From the NCBI RefSeq assembly GCF_008868155.1, contig NZ_WBKR01000029.1, positions 1 through 41,210 of the forward strand: a stretch of 41,210 nucleotides of DNA, in the 5' to 3' direction. Below the pieces are notes generated by a model. It had not been told where the DNA came from. It ran no database searches and saw nothing but the letters and a program-made list of their open reading frames with translations. This DNA is from Micromonospora sp. ALFpr18c (GTDB taxonomy: Bacteria > Actinomycetota > Actinomycetes > Mycobacteriales > Micromonosporaceae). A program made the position numbers and the translations under genes. This document shows positions 1 through 7,387 of this stretch, piece after piece. Each line of letters opens with the position of its first letter. The stretch's first letter is position 1.

Positions 1-663
1 AGGGGCGGGCATGTGCTCGTCATGTGTCTGAGGGCTCAGGAAGCTCGCCAGGGTGGCAGGGTGCATCTTGAGGTTCTTGTGCACCTTGCTGAACGCCTGC
101 GGGTCGACCAGGCCGCGGCTTACCGCATCAGCTGCCAGGTTCCTGCCGTCGGCGGTGTGCCACTGATACGTCGCCGTGTCCAACGGGAAATTGTATTCGT
201 GTGCAGCCACCACTCGAGACCCTTTTAGCCAGGTATCCACCACGAACTGGTGGTCGCGGTTGTCCTTTATGCCAACAACCGTGAACCGATGCTCAGGTAC
301 CGAAACGAAAGCGATCTGGACCTGAGGATGAATCTCGCCTTTCTGCCTAGCATTGTAAACGAGCGTGTTTGCGATAGCGAACGCGACGGCCGCCTGGTCT
401 TCGCAGTTGCCCGCTCCTGTTCCGTGCGCGGCCGCCGCCCGCGCCCCGAGGTAATCCGTCAGATTCTTAACTCGACCGTTAATCATACTTTTCTGCGCCA
501 GGTGCGTCAGGTAGGCGCTGCGGCCTCGCGACGCCGCCAGGTCAGCCTTCTGATTCCCCGCGCCCACGGGCACGCAATCCTTTGTCGCAGCAAAAATGAT
601 TTTGCAGAGCTTGTGCAGATTTTCGGTGTACTGTCGATCGATCTGCTGTTGATTCGGGAACAT
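1..663 (-). CDS. Cys-His-Asp (papain/transglutaminase-like) protein, 3' end outside window
   Basis: The frame is open from an ATG at 663 to the left edge (221 codons, no stop). AGGAAG lies 6 nt upstream of the start. The translation is a soluble protein without signal peptide or membrane segment. Three spaced motifs look like a cysteine-protease or transglutaminase-type triad: GAGNCEDQAA (C87), VPEHRFTVVG (H125) and FVVDTWLKG (D143). In such folds the order Cys, His, Asp with a small residue before Cys and a D-x-W after the final strand is typical of peptidases, deamidases and several bacterial effectors or toxins; this is a family-level inference. Base composition is visibly lower in GC than the rest of the window, with codons such as AAT, ATT, GTT and TTT, which suggests recent transfer. 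No N-terminal delivery domain is visible, and the missing C-terminus prevents a firmer name. Confidence 0.6.
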   Translation of the reverse strand, partial: MFPNQQQIDRQYTENLHKLCKIIFAATKDCVPVGAGNQKADLAASRGRSAYLTHLAQKSMINGRVKNLTDYLGARAAAAHGTGAGNCEDQAAVAFAIANTLVYNARQKGEIHPQVQIAFVSVPEHRFTVVGIKDNRDHQFVVDTWLKGSRVVAAHEYNFPLDTATYQWHTADGRNLAADAVSRGLVDPQAFSKVHKNLKMHPATLASFLSPQTHDEHMPAP

Positions 664-839
664 CAGGTGCTTCCTGTCTTTGGGACACGCTGCCGTCATG
701 CATCAAACGCATAGATGGGCCTGAGCGGTTCACGGCACTCGGGCCCGGCTGCGTGCCCTGATCGGCCCTCGGCCTGGGTGGGCGGACCCAGGGCTCGGGC
801 TGATCCTCGACGGCCTCGGCAGTGCAGAGTCTCCAGTAG
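664..839. other. intergenic, no recognisable gene
   Basis: I see no supported coding frame here. It separates the start of the left-edge gene from a degraded lipoprotein fragment. An in-frame TAG at 837-839 directly precedes that fragment, so its original N-terminus is gone. Confidence 0.4.
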
Positions 840-1110
840 CTGTCAACCGTCGATGCGGCGACGACCGCCGGACCCCCGACGCCTGCTTCCACAGGCACGC
901 CTGGGGCCACGAGCGACACGCAGCTCTGCGAGTCGGTGAAAGGTCGGCGACGCGATGGCGGCGGACATGGTGAAGGCCGCGGTGTCCGGGGAGTCGTCGA
1001 CAGAGGAGATCCTGACCGTGTTCGGGCGAGACCTGACCACGCTGGCCGCCACCGGCGGCGACAGCACGGTGGGTGCCGCCCTGCGACGGTTCGCCACCGA
1101 GGCGTCCAAG
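840..1110 (+). pseudogene. remnant of a small secreted/lipoprotein, frameshifted and truncated at both ends
   Basis: Two consecutive frames together give a coherent protein. The first (840-939) is a Thr/Pro/Ala/Gly-rich linker ending in DTQLCESVK. The second (940 on) reads VGDAMAADMVKAAVSG and continues to LTTLAATGGDSTVGAALRRF. Removing one A from the AAA at 938-940 would join them as LCESVKVGDAMAAD. The pattern of flexible linker, one Cys and an Ala-rich helical domain resembles small actinobacterial lipoproteins of unknown function. No signal peptide or lipobox remains, since a stop lies at 837-839. The similarity ends near 1110, and the frame then runs antisense into rph. I read it as a decayed gene fragment; the family assignment is tentative. 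Confidence 0.45.
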
Positions 1111-1158
1111 GCGTCACCGCTGACCGGCCCGGCGGCCGTCCGCCCGGCACGGCCGCAA

Positions 1159-3723
1159 TCAGGACAGAATCTCGACGTACCCGTCGCCGCCGTGCACGCG
1201 GATCCGCTGCCCGTCGCGAATCAGCCGGGTGGCGTCGACGACGCTGACCACGGCCGGCAGGCCGTACTCCCGTGCGATCACCGCGCCGTGCGTCATCAAT
1301 CCTCCGACCTCCGTCACCAGGCCGGCGACGGCGACGAAGAGGGGCGTCCAGCTCGGATCCGTGTGGGCCGTGACGAGGATGTCACCCGGTTCGAGATCGG
1401 CCTGGGCCATGTCCAGGATGACGCGGGCGCGCCCCTCCACGGTCCCGGCCGACACCGGCAGGCCGATCAGGGCGCCGGCCGGCACGTCGTCGCGGCGGTA
1501 CGCTCCGTTGAGGGCCTCCCCATCGGAGGTCAGCACCCGAGGTGGCGTGAGCGCCTGGTACGACCGGAACGCGTCCTTGCGCCGCCGGATCAGGTCGGCA
1601 TCCACCTGGTGTGTGCGCACGACCTCGTGGAACTCGCCGAACGTGAGGTAGAAGACGTCGTCGGCGTCGGCGAGCACGTCGGCCCGTACGAGGCGTTCGG
1701 CCTCCGCGAGGAGGGCCTGCTTGTAGACGAAGTAGCGGCTGATGATGCCGTACTTCGGGTACTCCCGGTAGCCGATGAAGGTCCGGACCTGCTCGATCAT
1801 GCGCGTCGTCTCGGCGGCCTTCCGCTCCCCGTCCGGCAGCGCCCGCAGGCGCGTCAGCACCTCCCGTGCCTTGTTCTGCGCGTCCTGCCGTCCCTGCGCG
1901 AAGCGCCGCTCGGCGGCGCCCGGCTCGAAGAGCTTGATGTTGTCGAGGAGGACGGGCACGAGCGTGCTGGGGCGTTCACTCCAGCGGGGCCTCGTGATGT
2001 CGATCTCGCCGACGCAGCGCATGCCGTACCGGTCGAGGTAGCTCTCGATGGCGTCGCGCGCCGCGGTCCCGCCGGGGAGCTTCGGCAGCTCGTCCAGGAA
2101 ACCGTCGTCCACCACGCCCTGCAGGTACGCCACCACCTCCGGATGCGGGCGGATCACGTCCGCGACGTCGAGCAGCGCGAGGCCCATCTCCGACGTGATG
2201 TTGCCGGGGGCGGACAGCGTGAGGGTGTCGGCCGCGTTCCGCGCGCCCAGCCACTCCCACAGCCGGTCGTTGAGCCACCAGGTGGACTCCATCCCCGCCA
2301 TGATCGCCCTGATGCTCAACGGGTCACGGAGGATCCGCTTGTGCTCCTGGAAAGCCTCCAGCAGGAAGTCGAACAGCGCCGGTCCGGTCACCGTCGCGAT
2401 GTCGCGCCGCAGGGCCTCGAGGGACTCCTGGCTGCGCTCGATCAGCTCGGCGACGATGGCCGGATCGGCCTCGATCGGGGCGGACGCGCCGCCGACCGTC
2501 GGACCGGCGGGACCACCACCGTCCGGGAGCGTCGGAACGAAGTCGCGACGGTCCAGGACGGTCTCCAGCGCGTCCCTGATCAGCGGATCCGAGCGTCCGA
2601 CCAGGTCCAGGAAGCCGGCGCGGCTCGCGGGTGATGCCAGGAGCCGGGTGGAGTCGACGAACAGCCTCCCGCCCGCCTCGAGCATCGGCGCCATGGCCGT
2701 CAGCTGCCACATGGAGAGCCCCAGCGGCTTCATCGCGTCGGTCATCATCTGCTGGTGACCGACGGAGAGGTAGACGTGGTTCTCCCCGTCGTCGGCCGCC
2801 GGGATGGGGAACAGCGTGGTGATCGGTCGGCTCTGCACGATCTGGAAGTCGTCGTCGACCAGGCACCACTCGATGTCCTGCGGGCGGCCGACATGCGCCT
2901 CGATCCGCCGTCCCACCCGCACGAGCCGCACGACCTGCTCATCCGTCAGCGCCGGCTGCTCCGGGGCGGCGACCGCCCTGGCGATGACCTCGCCGTCGCG
3001 CATCGCGAAGACGTCCGGGTTCACCAGACCGGAGACCAGGGCCTCGCCGAGCCCGAAGACGGCGTCCACCCTGGCCACCTTCCGGTTGCCCGTCACCGGG
3101 TCGGCCGTGAACAGGACGCCGGCCGAATCCGGAAAAACCATCTTCTGTACGACGACAGCCATGTGGACCGTGCGGTGGTCGAAGCCGTTGCGCAGGCGGT
3201 ACGTCACCGCCCGCTCGGTGAACAGCGACGCCCAGCACCGGCTGACGTGCTCCAGGACCGCCGCCGGTCCCACGACGTTGAGGTACGTGTCCTGCTGGCC
3301 CGCGAAGGAGGCCGTCGGCATGTCCTCCGCCGTCGCGCTGGACCGCACGGCGTAGGCGTTCTGCTCGCCGAACCGGACGAGCGCGCGGGTGATCGCCGCC
3401 GCCAGATCGACCGGGATGGCGGTCTCCTCGATGGCCATGCGGACCTGCGCGCTGAGCGTGCGGATCGCCTCCCGGTCATCCGGGTTCAGGCGCGACAACC
3501 GATCGAGCCGCTCGTCGATCGACGGCGCCTGCGCCATGATCCGCCGGAAGGCGGCCGTCGTCACGACGAACCCCGCCGGCACGCGGATGCCCTCGATCCG
3601 CGACAGCCCGCCCAGCTGCGCGGCCTTGCCGCCGACGACCGCGATGTGCGTCTCGTCAACCTCCCGGAGATCCACCAGCGGTTCGAGGTCGCCGCGGCCC
3701 CCGTGCATCGACAACACACCCAC
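1159..3723 (-). CDS. rph: rifampin phosphotransferase
   Basis: Rph inactivates rifamycins by transferring the beta-phosphate of ATP to the ansa-chain C21 hydroxyl, giving AMP and Pi. The protein (about 854 aa) has the Rph domain order. An N-terminal ATP-grasp region contains GGKAAQLGGL and YAVRSSATAEDMPTASFAGQ. A long central helical drug-binding region follows. A C-terminal swivelling phospho-histidine domain contains GGLMTHGAVIAREYGLPAVV, with His near residue 812. PEP synthase and PPDK carry the His domain centrally, followed by a PEP-binding barrel, which is absent here. I prefer the GTG at 3723 because GGGGGG lies 6 nt upstream; ATG 3708 is an alternative. The RAE palindrome just upstream supports both the name and rifamycin-dependent expression. 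Transcription is divergent from the amyloid-motif pair. Confidence 0.88.
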   Translation of the reverse strand: MGVLSMHGGRGDLEPLVDLREVDETHIAVVGGKAAQLGGLSRIEGIRVPAGFVVTTAAFRRIMAQAPSIDERLDRLSRLNPDDREAIRTLSAQVRMAIEETAIPVDLAAAITRALVRFGEQNAYAVRSSATAEDMPTASFAGQQDTYLNVVGPAAVLEHVSRCWASLFTERAVTYRLRNGFDHRTVHMAVVVQKMVFPDSAGVLFTADPVTGNRKVARVDAVFGLGEALVSGLVNPDVFAMRDGEVIARAVAAPEQPALTDEQVVRLVRVGRRIEAHVGRPQDIEWCLVDDDFQIVQSRPITTLFPIPAADDGENHVYLSVGHQQMMTDAMKPLGLSMWQLTAMAPMLEAGGRLFVDSTRLLASPASRAGFLDLVGRSDPLIRDALETVLDRRDFVPTLPDGGGPAGPTVGGASAPIEADPAIVAELIERSQESLEALRRDIATVTGPALFDFLLEAFQEHKRILRDPLSIRAIMAGMESTWWLNDRLWEWLGARNAADTLTLSAPGNITSEMGLALLDVADVIRPHPEVVAYLQGVVDDGFLDELPKLPGGTAARDAIESYLDRYGMRCVGEIDITRPRWSERPSTLVPVLLDNIKLFEPGAAERRFAQGRQDAQNKAREVLTRLRALPDGERKAAETTRMIEQVRTFIGYREYPKYGIISRYFVYKQALLAEAERLVRADVLADADDVFYLTFGEFHEVVRTHQVDADLIRRRKDAFRSYQALTPPRVLTSDGEALNGAYRRDDVPAGALIGLPVSAGTVEGRARVILDMAQADLEPGDILVTAHTDPSWTPLFVAVAGLVTEVGGLMTHGAVIAREYGLPAVVSVVDATRLIRDGQRIRVHGGDGYVEILS

Positions 3724-3783
3724 GTCGTGCCCCCCATGTGCCTGATCGGTGCTGGTACGGCCGCCGATTCTGCGGCACACCCC

Positions 3784-3802
3784 GGGTCTTGCGGCAAGCC
3801 CC
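3784..3802 (-). promoter_or_regulatory. rifamycin-associated element (RAE) palindrome
   Basis: GGGTCTTGCGGCAAGCCCC is a 19-bp inverted repeat centred on 3793 with one mismatched pair (3787/3799). It closely matches, as I recall it, the RAE palindrome found upstream of actinomycete rifamycin-resistance genes (rph, rox, helR). It lies about 60 bp upstream of the rph start. A possible minus-strand -10 box (TATATC, 3810-3815, or TAACGT, 3815-3820) would place it around the transcription start. Alternatively its TTGCCG could serve as a -35. The exact promoter geometry is not resolved by eye. Confidence 0.8.
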
Positions 3803-3825
3803 CCGGTGCGATATACGTTAGAAGT

Positions 3826-3849
3826 GGCAGGGAGTGACATCTCCCTGCC
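3826..3849. promoter_or_regulatory. 9-bp perfect inverted repeat upstream of rph
   Basis: GGCAGGGAG and CTCCCTGCC are separated by a 6-nt spacer (TGACAT). The repeat sits immediately upstream of the candidate rph -10 region and 24 bp from the RAE. It could be a repressor operator or a short terminator isolating rph from upstream transcription. No T-run follows on either strand. Confidence 0.4.
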
Positions 3850-4270
3850 TTTGCTGTGTGTCGACCGTGGCGGGCCGGGATCCATCGACCGCTCCCGGTC
3901 ATCGTGGCCCCTTGCACGCGCGAAGGTCGCCCGTCGCGGAAGCTGCCACCGGTGACCTCCATCGCGGCGACCCTCGTGCTGGCCGGGGTCGCGGCATGGG
4001 ACACGGCACTCGGCCATCGCCGCACCGCCCACCAGCCGGCCCCGCCCACCTAGCGACGAGGTGCACCCGGCGATTCTCGTCATGTCGCAATCCGGACACC
4101 GGCGACGGGTGCTCGGCCACCCGCACCCCCTTGCACCTGCCCGAACGGCAGCGGCCGGGCCGCCGTCGCCGGCCGGCCACCCGACGCGTCGTCCGGCGCG
4201 GGCATCCCAAGGGGTTACGCGGATGGTGCAATAGGGCCATCGTGGTGACGAATCGCTGACGGAGGAACGC
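3850..4270. other. 421-bp divergent intergenic region
   Basis: The region lies between rph (minus) and the amyloid-motif pair (plus). A possible 33-codon frame from GTG 3952 to 4053 encodes a hydrophobic segment (AATLVLAGVAAWDTAL), but it has no ribosome binding site and I do not call it a gene. The final bases (GGAGG at 4261-4265) are the ribosome binding site of the next gene. I see no clear promoter. Confidence 0.4.
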
Positions 4271-4651
4271 GTGGACGGTGTCGAACTGGTTCTCGCCGCC
4301 TTGACGGCGGGCGCCACGGCGGTGGTCACCGACGCGACCAGCGCCGTGATCCGGGACACCGCCGCCAGTTTTCGGAGTCTGGTGCGAAGCAGGTTGACCG
4401 GCCGCGGTCAGGAGGCGCTGCAGGTGCTGGAGGTGGACGGGACGATCTCGGGCGTCGGGCAGGTACGCCTCATCGAGGATCTTGTCCGCGCCGGCGTCGA
4501 CCGGGACGAGCAGATCCTCCGCCTCGCACGGGACCTGGTGGCGCGGGCCGAGGCGGCCGGCGGGCGGACCGAGATCGGGCATGCCGACCTGCGCGGCGCG
4601 CAGGGCGTCCAGCTCGGCAGCTCCAACACCCAGCACAACACGTTCCGCTGA
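4271..4651 (+). CDS. small Bell-like helical protein with C-terminal RHIM/BASS amyloid motif
   Basis: The 126-aa protein starts at GTG 4271 with GGAGG 5 nt upstream. Residues 1-45 are amphipathic and hydrophobic (VELVLAALTAGATAVV...), followed by helical charged sequence. The C-terminus carries DLRGAQ then GVQLGSSNTQHNTF (residues 112-125), which has the V-Q-(V/L)-G-x-x-N core of RHIM and of RHIM-like bacterial amyloid signalling sequences (BASS). The next gene begins with the matching motif; 12 of 20 aligned residues are identical. In known actinobacterial and cyanobacterial pairs, an NLR protein templates amyloid folding of a partner effector whose helical N-terminal domain (Bell-like) is thought to attack membranes. 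By that analogy this would be the effector. No enzymatic motif is visible. The gap to the next gene is 14 nt, so the two form an operon. Confidence 0.72.
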   Translation: MDGVELVLAALTAGATAVVTDATSAVIRDTAASFRSLVRSRLTGRGQEALQVLEVDGTISGVGQVRLIEDLVRAGVDRDEQILRLARDLVARAEAAGGRTEIGHADLRGAQGVQLGSSNTQHNTFR

Positions 4652-4665
4652 GGCGGGTCGGGCAG

Positions 4666-6036
4666 ATGGGCCGCAGCGGCCAGCCGAGAGACGACCGTTC
4701 GCGGGGTGTCGACGCCCGGAACGCCCAGGGCGTGCAGGTCGGCGACAACAACCGTCAGTACAACATCTTCGGTCCGGTGGTGCGGTCGGCGTACCTGGCG
4801 GAGGTCCGCCGGATCGCCCCGGCCCAACTGCTGCACCGGGAGGCCGAACTGGCGCGCCTCGTGGCCTTCTGCACCGGCGACGGACCGGACTCCTACCTGC
4901 GGTGGCAAGCCTTTCCCAAGGCCGGAATGACGGCCCTACTTGCCTGGTTCGTGCTGCACCCACCGCCGGGGGTGCGGGTGGTGTCGTACTTCGTCCCCGA
5001 GGGCCGCACCGAGCAGGAGAACCACGACGCGTTCCTCGACGTGGTGCTGGAGCAGTTGGTCGAGCTGACCGACGGGTCGATGCCGGGCCATCTGACCAGG
5101 TCGACCCGGAAGGCGCACCTGTTGGGCCGCTACACGGAGGCGGCCGAGGCGTGCGCACGGCGTGGTGAGCGGCTGGTGCTGGTCGTCGACGGGCTGGACG
5201 ACCGGCGGAACGCGTCCGGTATCGCGCCGCTGTTGCCGGACCATCTGGTCGGCGGGATGCGGGTGGTGCTCGACACCGGCAGCGGTCTGCGGGTCCCCGC
5301 CGACCTGCCACCGCGTCACCCGCTACGGGAGGCACGCCGTCCCGACCGCCTGCCGCGAATCATCGACGAGGCGGAGCGGGCCCAGTTGGAGGCGGCGGAC
5401 GCCCGGCGGAAGGTCGAGCGGCAACGCGCCGCCGACGGACGCCGCGCCGCGCAGCTGCGGGTCGACCAGTGGCGTGCCGCCGAGGCGGCGCGGACCACCC
5501 CGGCGGCCCGAGCGGGGGCGGTGCTGCGGGTGCTGGTGTTCGTCGCCGGTTGGACGGGGCTCCTCGTGCTGTTCGCCTGGCTGGCGTGGGCCTGGTACGA
5601 CCCGTCGGTGGCGGGCATCCTGAGCGCCCAGATCCTGGTGGGCGCGTCGGGTGCCACGTTCGGGCTCGCGCCGGCCGCGTACCGGCTCGGTGCGGCGTAC
5701 GCACCGGCGCCCCGGTCGCCCGCCGCCTGGTTCGGGTCGCCCCGGGTCATGGTGCTCTGCGGCGGTGCCGCGCTGGCCCTCATCGGCGTCGGCGGGGCGT
5801 GCGCGGCCGACTACCTCGACGCCCGCCACGACCGGCTGCTGGAGCGGTCCCTCGGCATGGCCGGAGCCCTGCCCTCCTTCGAGCAGACGGTGGCGTTCGT
5901 GGTGCTGGTGCTGATAGCCCTCGGCTGCTGGGCGGTCGGTACGTACATCGCCGGTACGGCCATCGGTCCGTGGCAGGAGCGGCACCGGGAACAGGAGCGC
6001 ACGTACCGGGCAGCCGCCGGCAAGCTGCCCTCGTGA
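4666..6036 (+). CDS. NLR-like amyloid-motif protein with degenerate Walker A and C-terminal membrane domain
   Basis: The 456-aa protein has this order: N-terminal RHIM/BASS-like motif GVQVGDNNRQYNIF (22-35); an NTPase-like region with WQAFPKAGMTALLAWF (about 79-94) where family members have A-G-K-(S/T); LVLVVDGLDD (170-179) as Walker B; MRVVLDTGS; a charged, probably coiled segment (about 235-278); and four hydrophobic segments near 286-311, 315-345, 361-383 and 408-433, ending in a basic tail. The Walker A lysine is Met88 (ATG at 4927-4929), one base from AAG, so ATP binding is probably lost. The usual winged-helix and repeat sensor region is missing and is replaced by the membrane domain. 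It is probably the membrane-anchored partner of the upstream protein. The start ATG 4666 has only a weak GGCGGG upstream. Confidence 0.7.
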   Translation: MGRSGQPRDDRSRGVDARNAQGVQVGDNNRQYNIFGPVVRSAYLAEVRRIAPAQLLHREAELARLVAFCTGDGPDSYLRWQAFPKAGMTALLAWFVLHPPPGVRVVSYFVPEGRTEQENHDAFLDVVLEQLVELTDGSMPGHLTRSTRKAHLLGRYTEAAEACARRGERLVLVVDGLDDRRNASGIAPLLPDHLVGGMRVVLDTGSGLRVPADLPPRHPLREARRPDRLPRIIDEAERAQLEAADARRKVERQRAADGRRAAQLRVDQWRAAEAARTTPAARAGAVLRVLVFVAGWTGLLVLFAWLAWAWYDPSVAGILSAQILVGASGATFGLAPAAYRLGAAYAPAPRSPAAWFGSPRVMVLCGGAALALIGVGGACAADYLDARHDRLLERSLGMAGALPSFEQTVAFVVLVLIALGCWAVGTYIAGTAIGPWQERHREQERTYRAAAGKLPS

Positions 6037-6078
6037 CCGGTGTCGACCGGCACCGCGAAGGGCCCGTGGTCAGGTAAC

Positions 6079-6091
6079 TAGAGTCGGCGGT
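6079..6091 (+). promoter_or_regulatory. -10 box (TAGAGT), probable leaderless start
   Basis: TAGAGT at 6079-6084 is followed by 7 nt and then ATG 6092, with no Shine-Dalgarno sequence between. This is the usual geometry of actinobacterial leaderless mRNAs. It implies that the DUF5990 gene has its own promoter rather than depending on the NLR-like gene upstream. No clear -35 box is visible. Confidence 0.5.
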
Positions 6092-6535
6092 ATGCGCATC
6101 CGGATCGACGCCAGCGACCTGCCCGGGCGACGCGCCGGCGCCGAGGCCGACGCGCTGCGGCTCGGCAACGTGCACGTCGGCGTCCAACGCAGGGCCGAGG
6201 TCGTCGATCGGGTGCCCGCCGACGCGGCGACGGCGACCTGGCACATCGAGGTGTCCAGCCGGGAGATCGACGGGGCACTGGACGTCGGCGGCCCGTGGGT
6301 GCACGGCCGCCCCGGCGCACGGTTTCTCTACCTGAGCTGGGGCGCCGTGACCGACGGCGACTTCGCGATGTTCAGAAGGGCGAAGCTGATGTTCACCGAC
6401 GTCCCGACCGAACTGCTGCGCGCCGCTCACGAGGGCGCAGGGACTCTGGTCGGCCGGGTCGGGTTGACCGACGCCAGCGGCGGACCGCTGTGCGCCCGGG
6501 TGCACCCTCCCGCCATCGCCTGGACGGTGGAGTGA
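6092..6535 (+). CDS. DUF5990 family protein
   Basis: The 147-aa protein starts at ATG 6092 behind a leaderless-type -10. The sequence (MRIRIDASDLPGR, VHVGVQRRAEVVDRVPADAA, GPWVHGRPGARFLYLSWG, MFRRAKLMF, VGRVGLTDASGGPLCARV) matches my memory of the actinobacterial DUF5990 family, whose function is unknown. It is predicted to be soluble and beta-rich, without signal peptide or known catalytic motif. It lies 55 bp downstream of the NLR-like gene on the same strand; whether it belongs functionally to that pair is open, as its own promoter suggests independence. Confidence 0.75.
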   Translation: MRIRIDASDLPGRRAGAEADALRLGNVHVGVQRRAEVVDRVPADAATATWHIEVSSREIDGALDVGGPWVHGRPGARFLYLSWGAVTDGDFAMFRRAKLMFTDVPTELLRAAHEGAGTLVGRVGLTDASGGPLCARVHPPAIAWTVE

Positions 6536-6577
6536 CCCGACCGCCCCAACCCGACCGACCCGGTCCGTAGAGACTCG

Positions 6578-7285
6578 TCAGGCGACCAGCGACACGCGCC
6601 CGTTGTCCAGGTCGTAGCGGGCGCCCACCACCCGCAGAGCGCCCTGGTGCACCTTCTCGGCGATGATGGAGCTGCGCGCCGAGAGGGCCCGCACCTGGGC
6701 CGCGATGTTGGCCCGGACCGCGTTCTCCACCGGGTCACCGGGCTGGTCCAGCACCGATTGGACCACCGGGCGCAGGCTGTCCACGATGGTGCCGATGTGT
6801 CCGGGTGCCTCGCCGCCGGTGCGGATGGCGTCGATGGTGGCGGTGATCGCGCCGCAGCGCTCATGCCCGAGGACGACGATCAGCAGGCTGCCGAACTCCT
6901 CCACGGCGAACTCGACGCTGCCCAGCAGCAGGTCGTCGACGATGTTGCCGGCGACCCGGTTGTCGAACAGGTCACCCAGCCCCTGGTCGAAGAGCACCTC
7001 CGGCACCACCCGGGAGTCCGCGCAGCCGACGGTGATGGCGAACGGGTGCTGGCCGGCGGCGAGCCGGTGCAGGTCCGCCAGGCCCTGGTGCGGGTGCCGG
7101 CCGTGCCCGGAGGTGAACCGCCGGTTGCCGGCGAGCAGGTTGCGCAGCGCCTCGGCCGGCGTACCGATCGGGTCGTCGGCCGTGGTGGGCGCGGCAGCGG
7201 ACGGGCTCGCCCCCGCCGCGCCGAGCGCGACGACGGCGCCACCGGCGACCAGCAGTGAACGGCGAGACAGGGGGGAAGGCGCCAC
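6578..7285 (-). CDS. exported beta-class carbonic anhydrase (Tat signal)
   Basis: The 235-aa protein starts at GTG 7285 with GGGAG upstream. Residues 1-32 form a Tat-type signal (SRRSLLVAGGAVVALGAAGA, then an Ala-rich cleavage region). The mature part is a beta carbonic anhydrase interconverting CO2 and bicarbonate. Zinc ligands are C88, H141 and C144 (GCADSRVVPE and VLGHERCGAI), with the catalytic Asp90-Arg92 pair in CADSR. The length matches the exported actinobacterial subgroup. The enzyme is expected outside the membrane, where it would convert CO2 at the cell surface. It is the last of several minus-strand genes that seem to be transcribed separately. Confidence 0.92.
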   Translation of the reverse strand: MAPSPLSRRSLLVAGGAVVALGAAGASPSAAAPTTADDPIGTPAEALRNLLAGNRRFTSGHGRHPHQGLADLHRLAAGQHPFAITVGCADSRVVPEVLFDQGLGDLFDNRVAGNIVDDLLLGSVEFAVEEFGSLLIVVLGHERCGAITATIDAIRTGGEAPGHIGTIVDSLRPVVQSVLDQPGDPVENAVRANIAAQVRALSARSSIIAEKVHQGALRVVGARYDLDNGRVSLVA

Positions 7286-7333
7286 GATGATCTCCCAGAG
7301 GGTGGGGATGAGAACCTTCTTCCTATCAGCTCA

Positions 7334-7367
7334 CCCTCCACAATGGTGCCCGCCCCGGTTTGGAGGG
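7334..7367 (-). terminator. possible weak terminator
   Basis: CCCTCCA (7334-7340) pairs with TGGAGGG (7361-7367) across a 20-nt loop, 21 bp beyond the stop of the lipoprotein gene. The stem is short and no U-run follows. Confidence 0.25.
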
Positions 7368-7387
7368 CGTGGCGGCACACGAGCCCC

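Noticed and set aside
955-2634. Long plus-strand frame (559 aa) opposite rph
   Set aside because: Only its first part (to about 1110) looks like a protein, and that belongs to the lipoprotein remnant; the rest is the antisense of rph, rich in Arg, His and Asp.
1159-3723. PEP synthase or PPDK as the name for the rph gene
   Set aside because: The phospho-histidine domain is at the extreme C-terminus and no PEP-binding barrel is present; the RAE upstream favours rifampin phosphotransferase.
3952-4053. 33-codon frame with a hydrophobic segment between rph and the amyloid pair
   Set aside because: It has no ribosome binding site and no known relative, and a short open frame is expected by chance at this GC content.
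6092-6535. DUF5990 as the third component of the amyloid pair
   Set aside because: It is on the same strand, but it has a leaderless-type promoter of its own and no amyloid motif, so I do not include it without evidence of conserved linkage.
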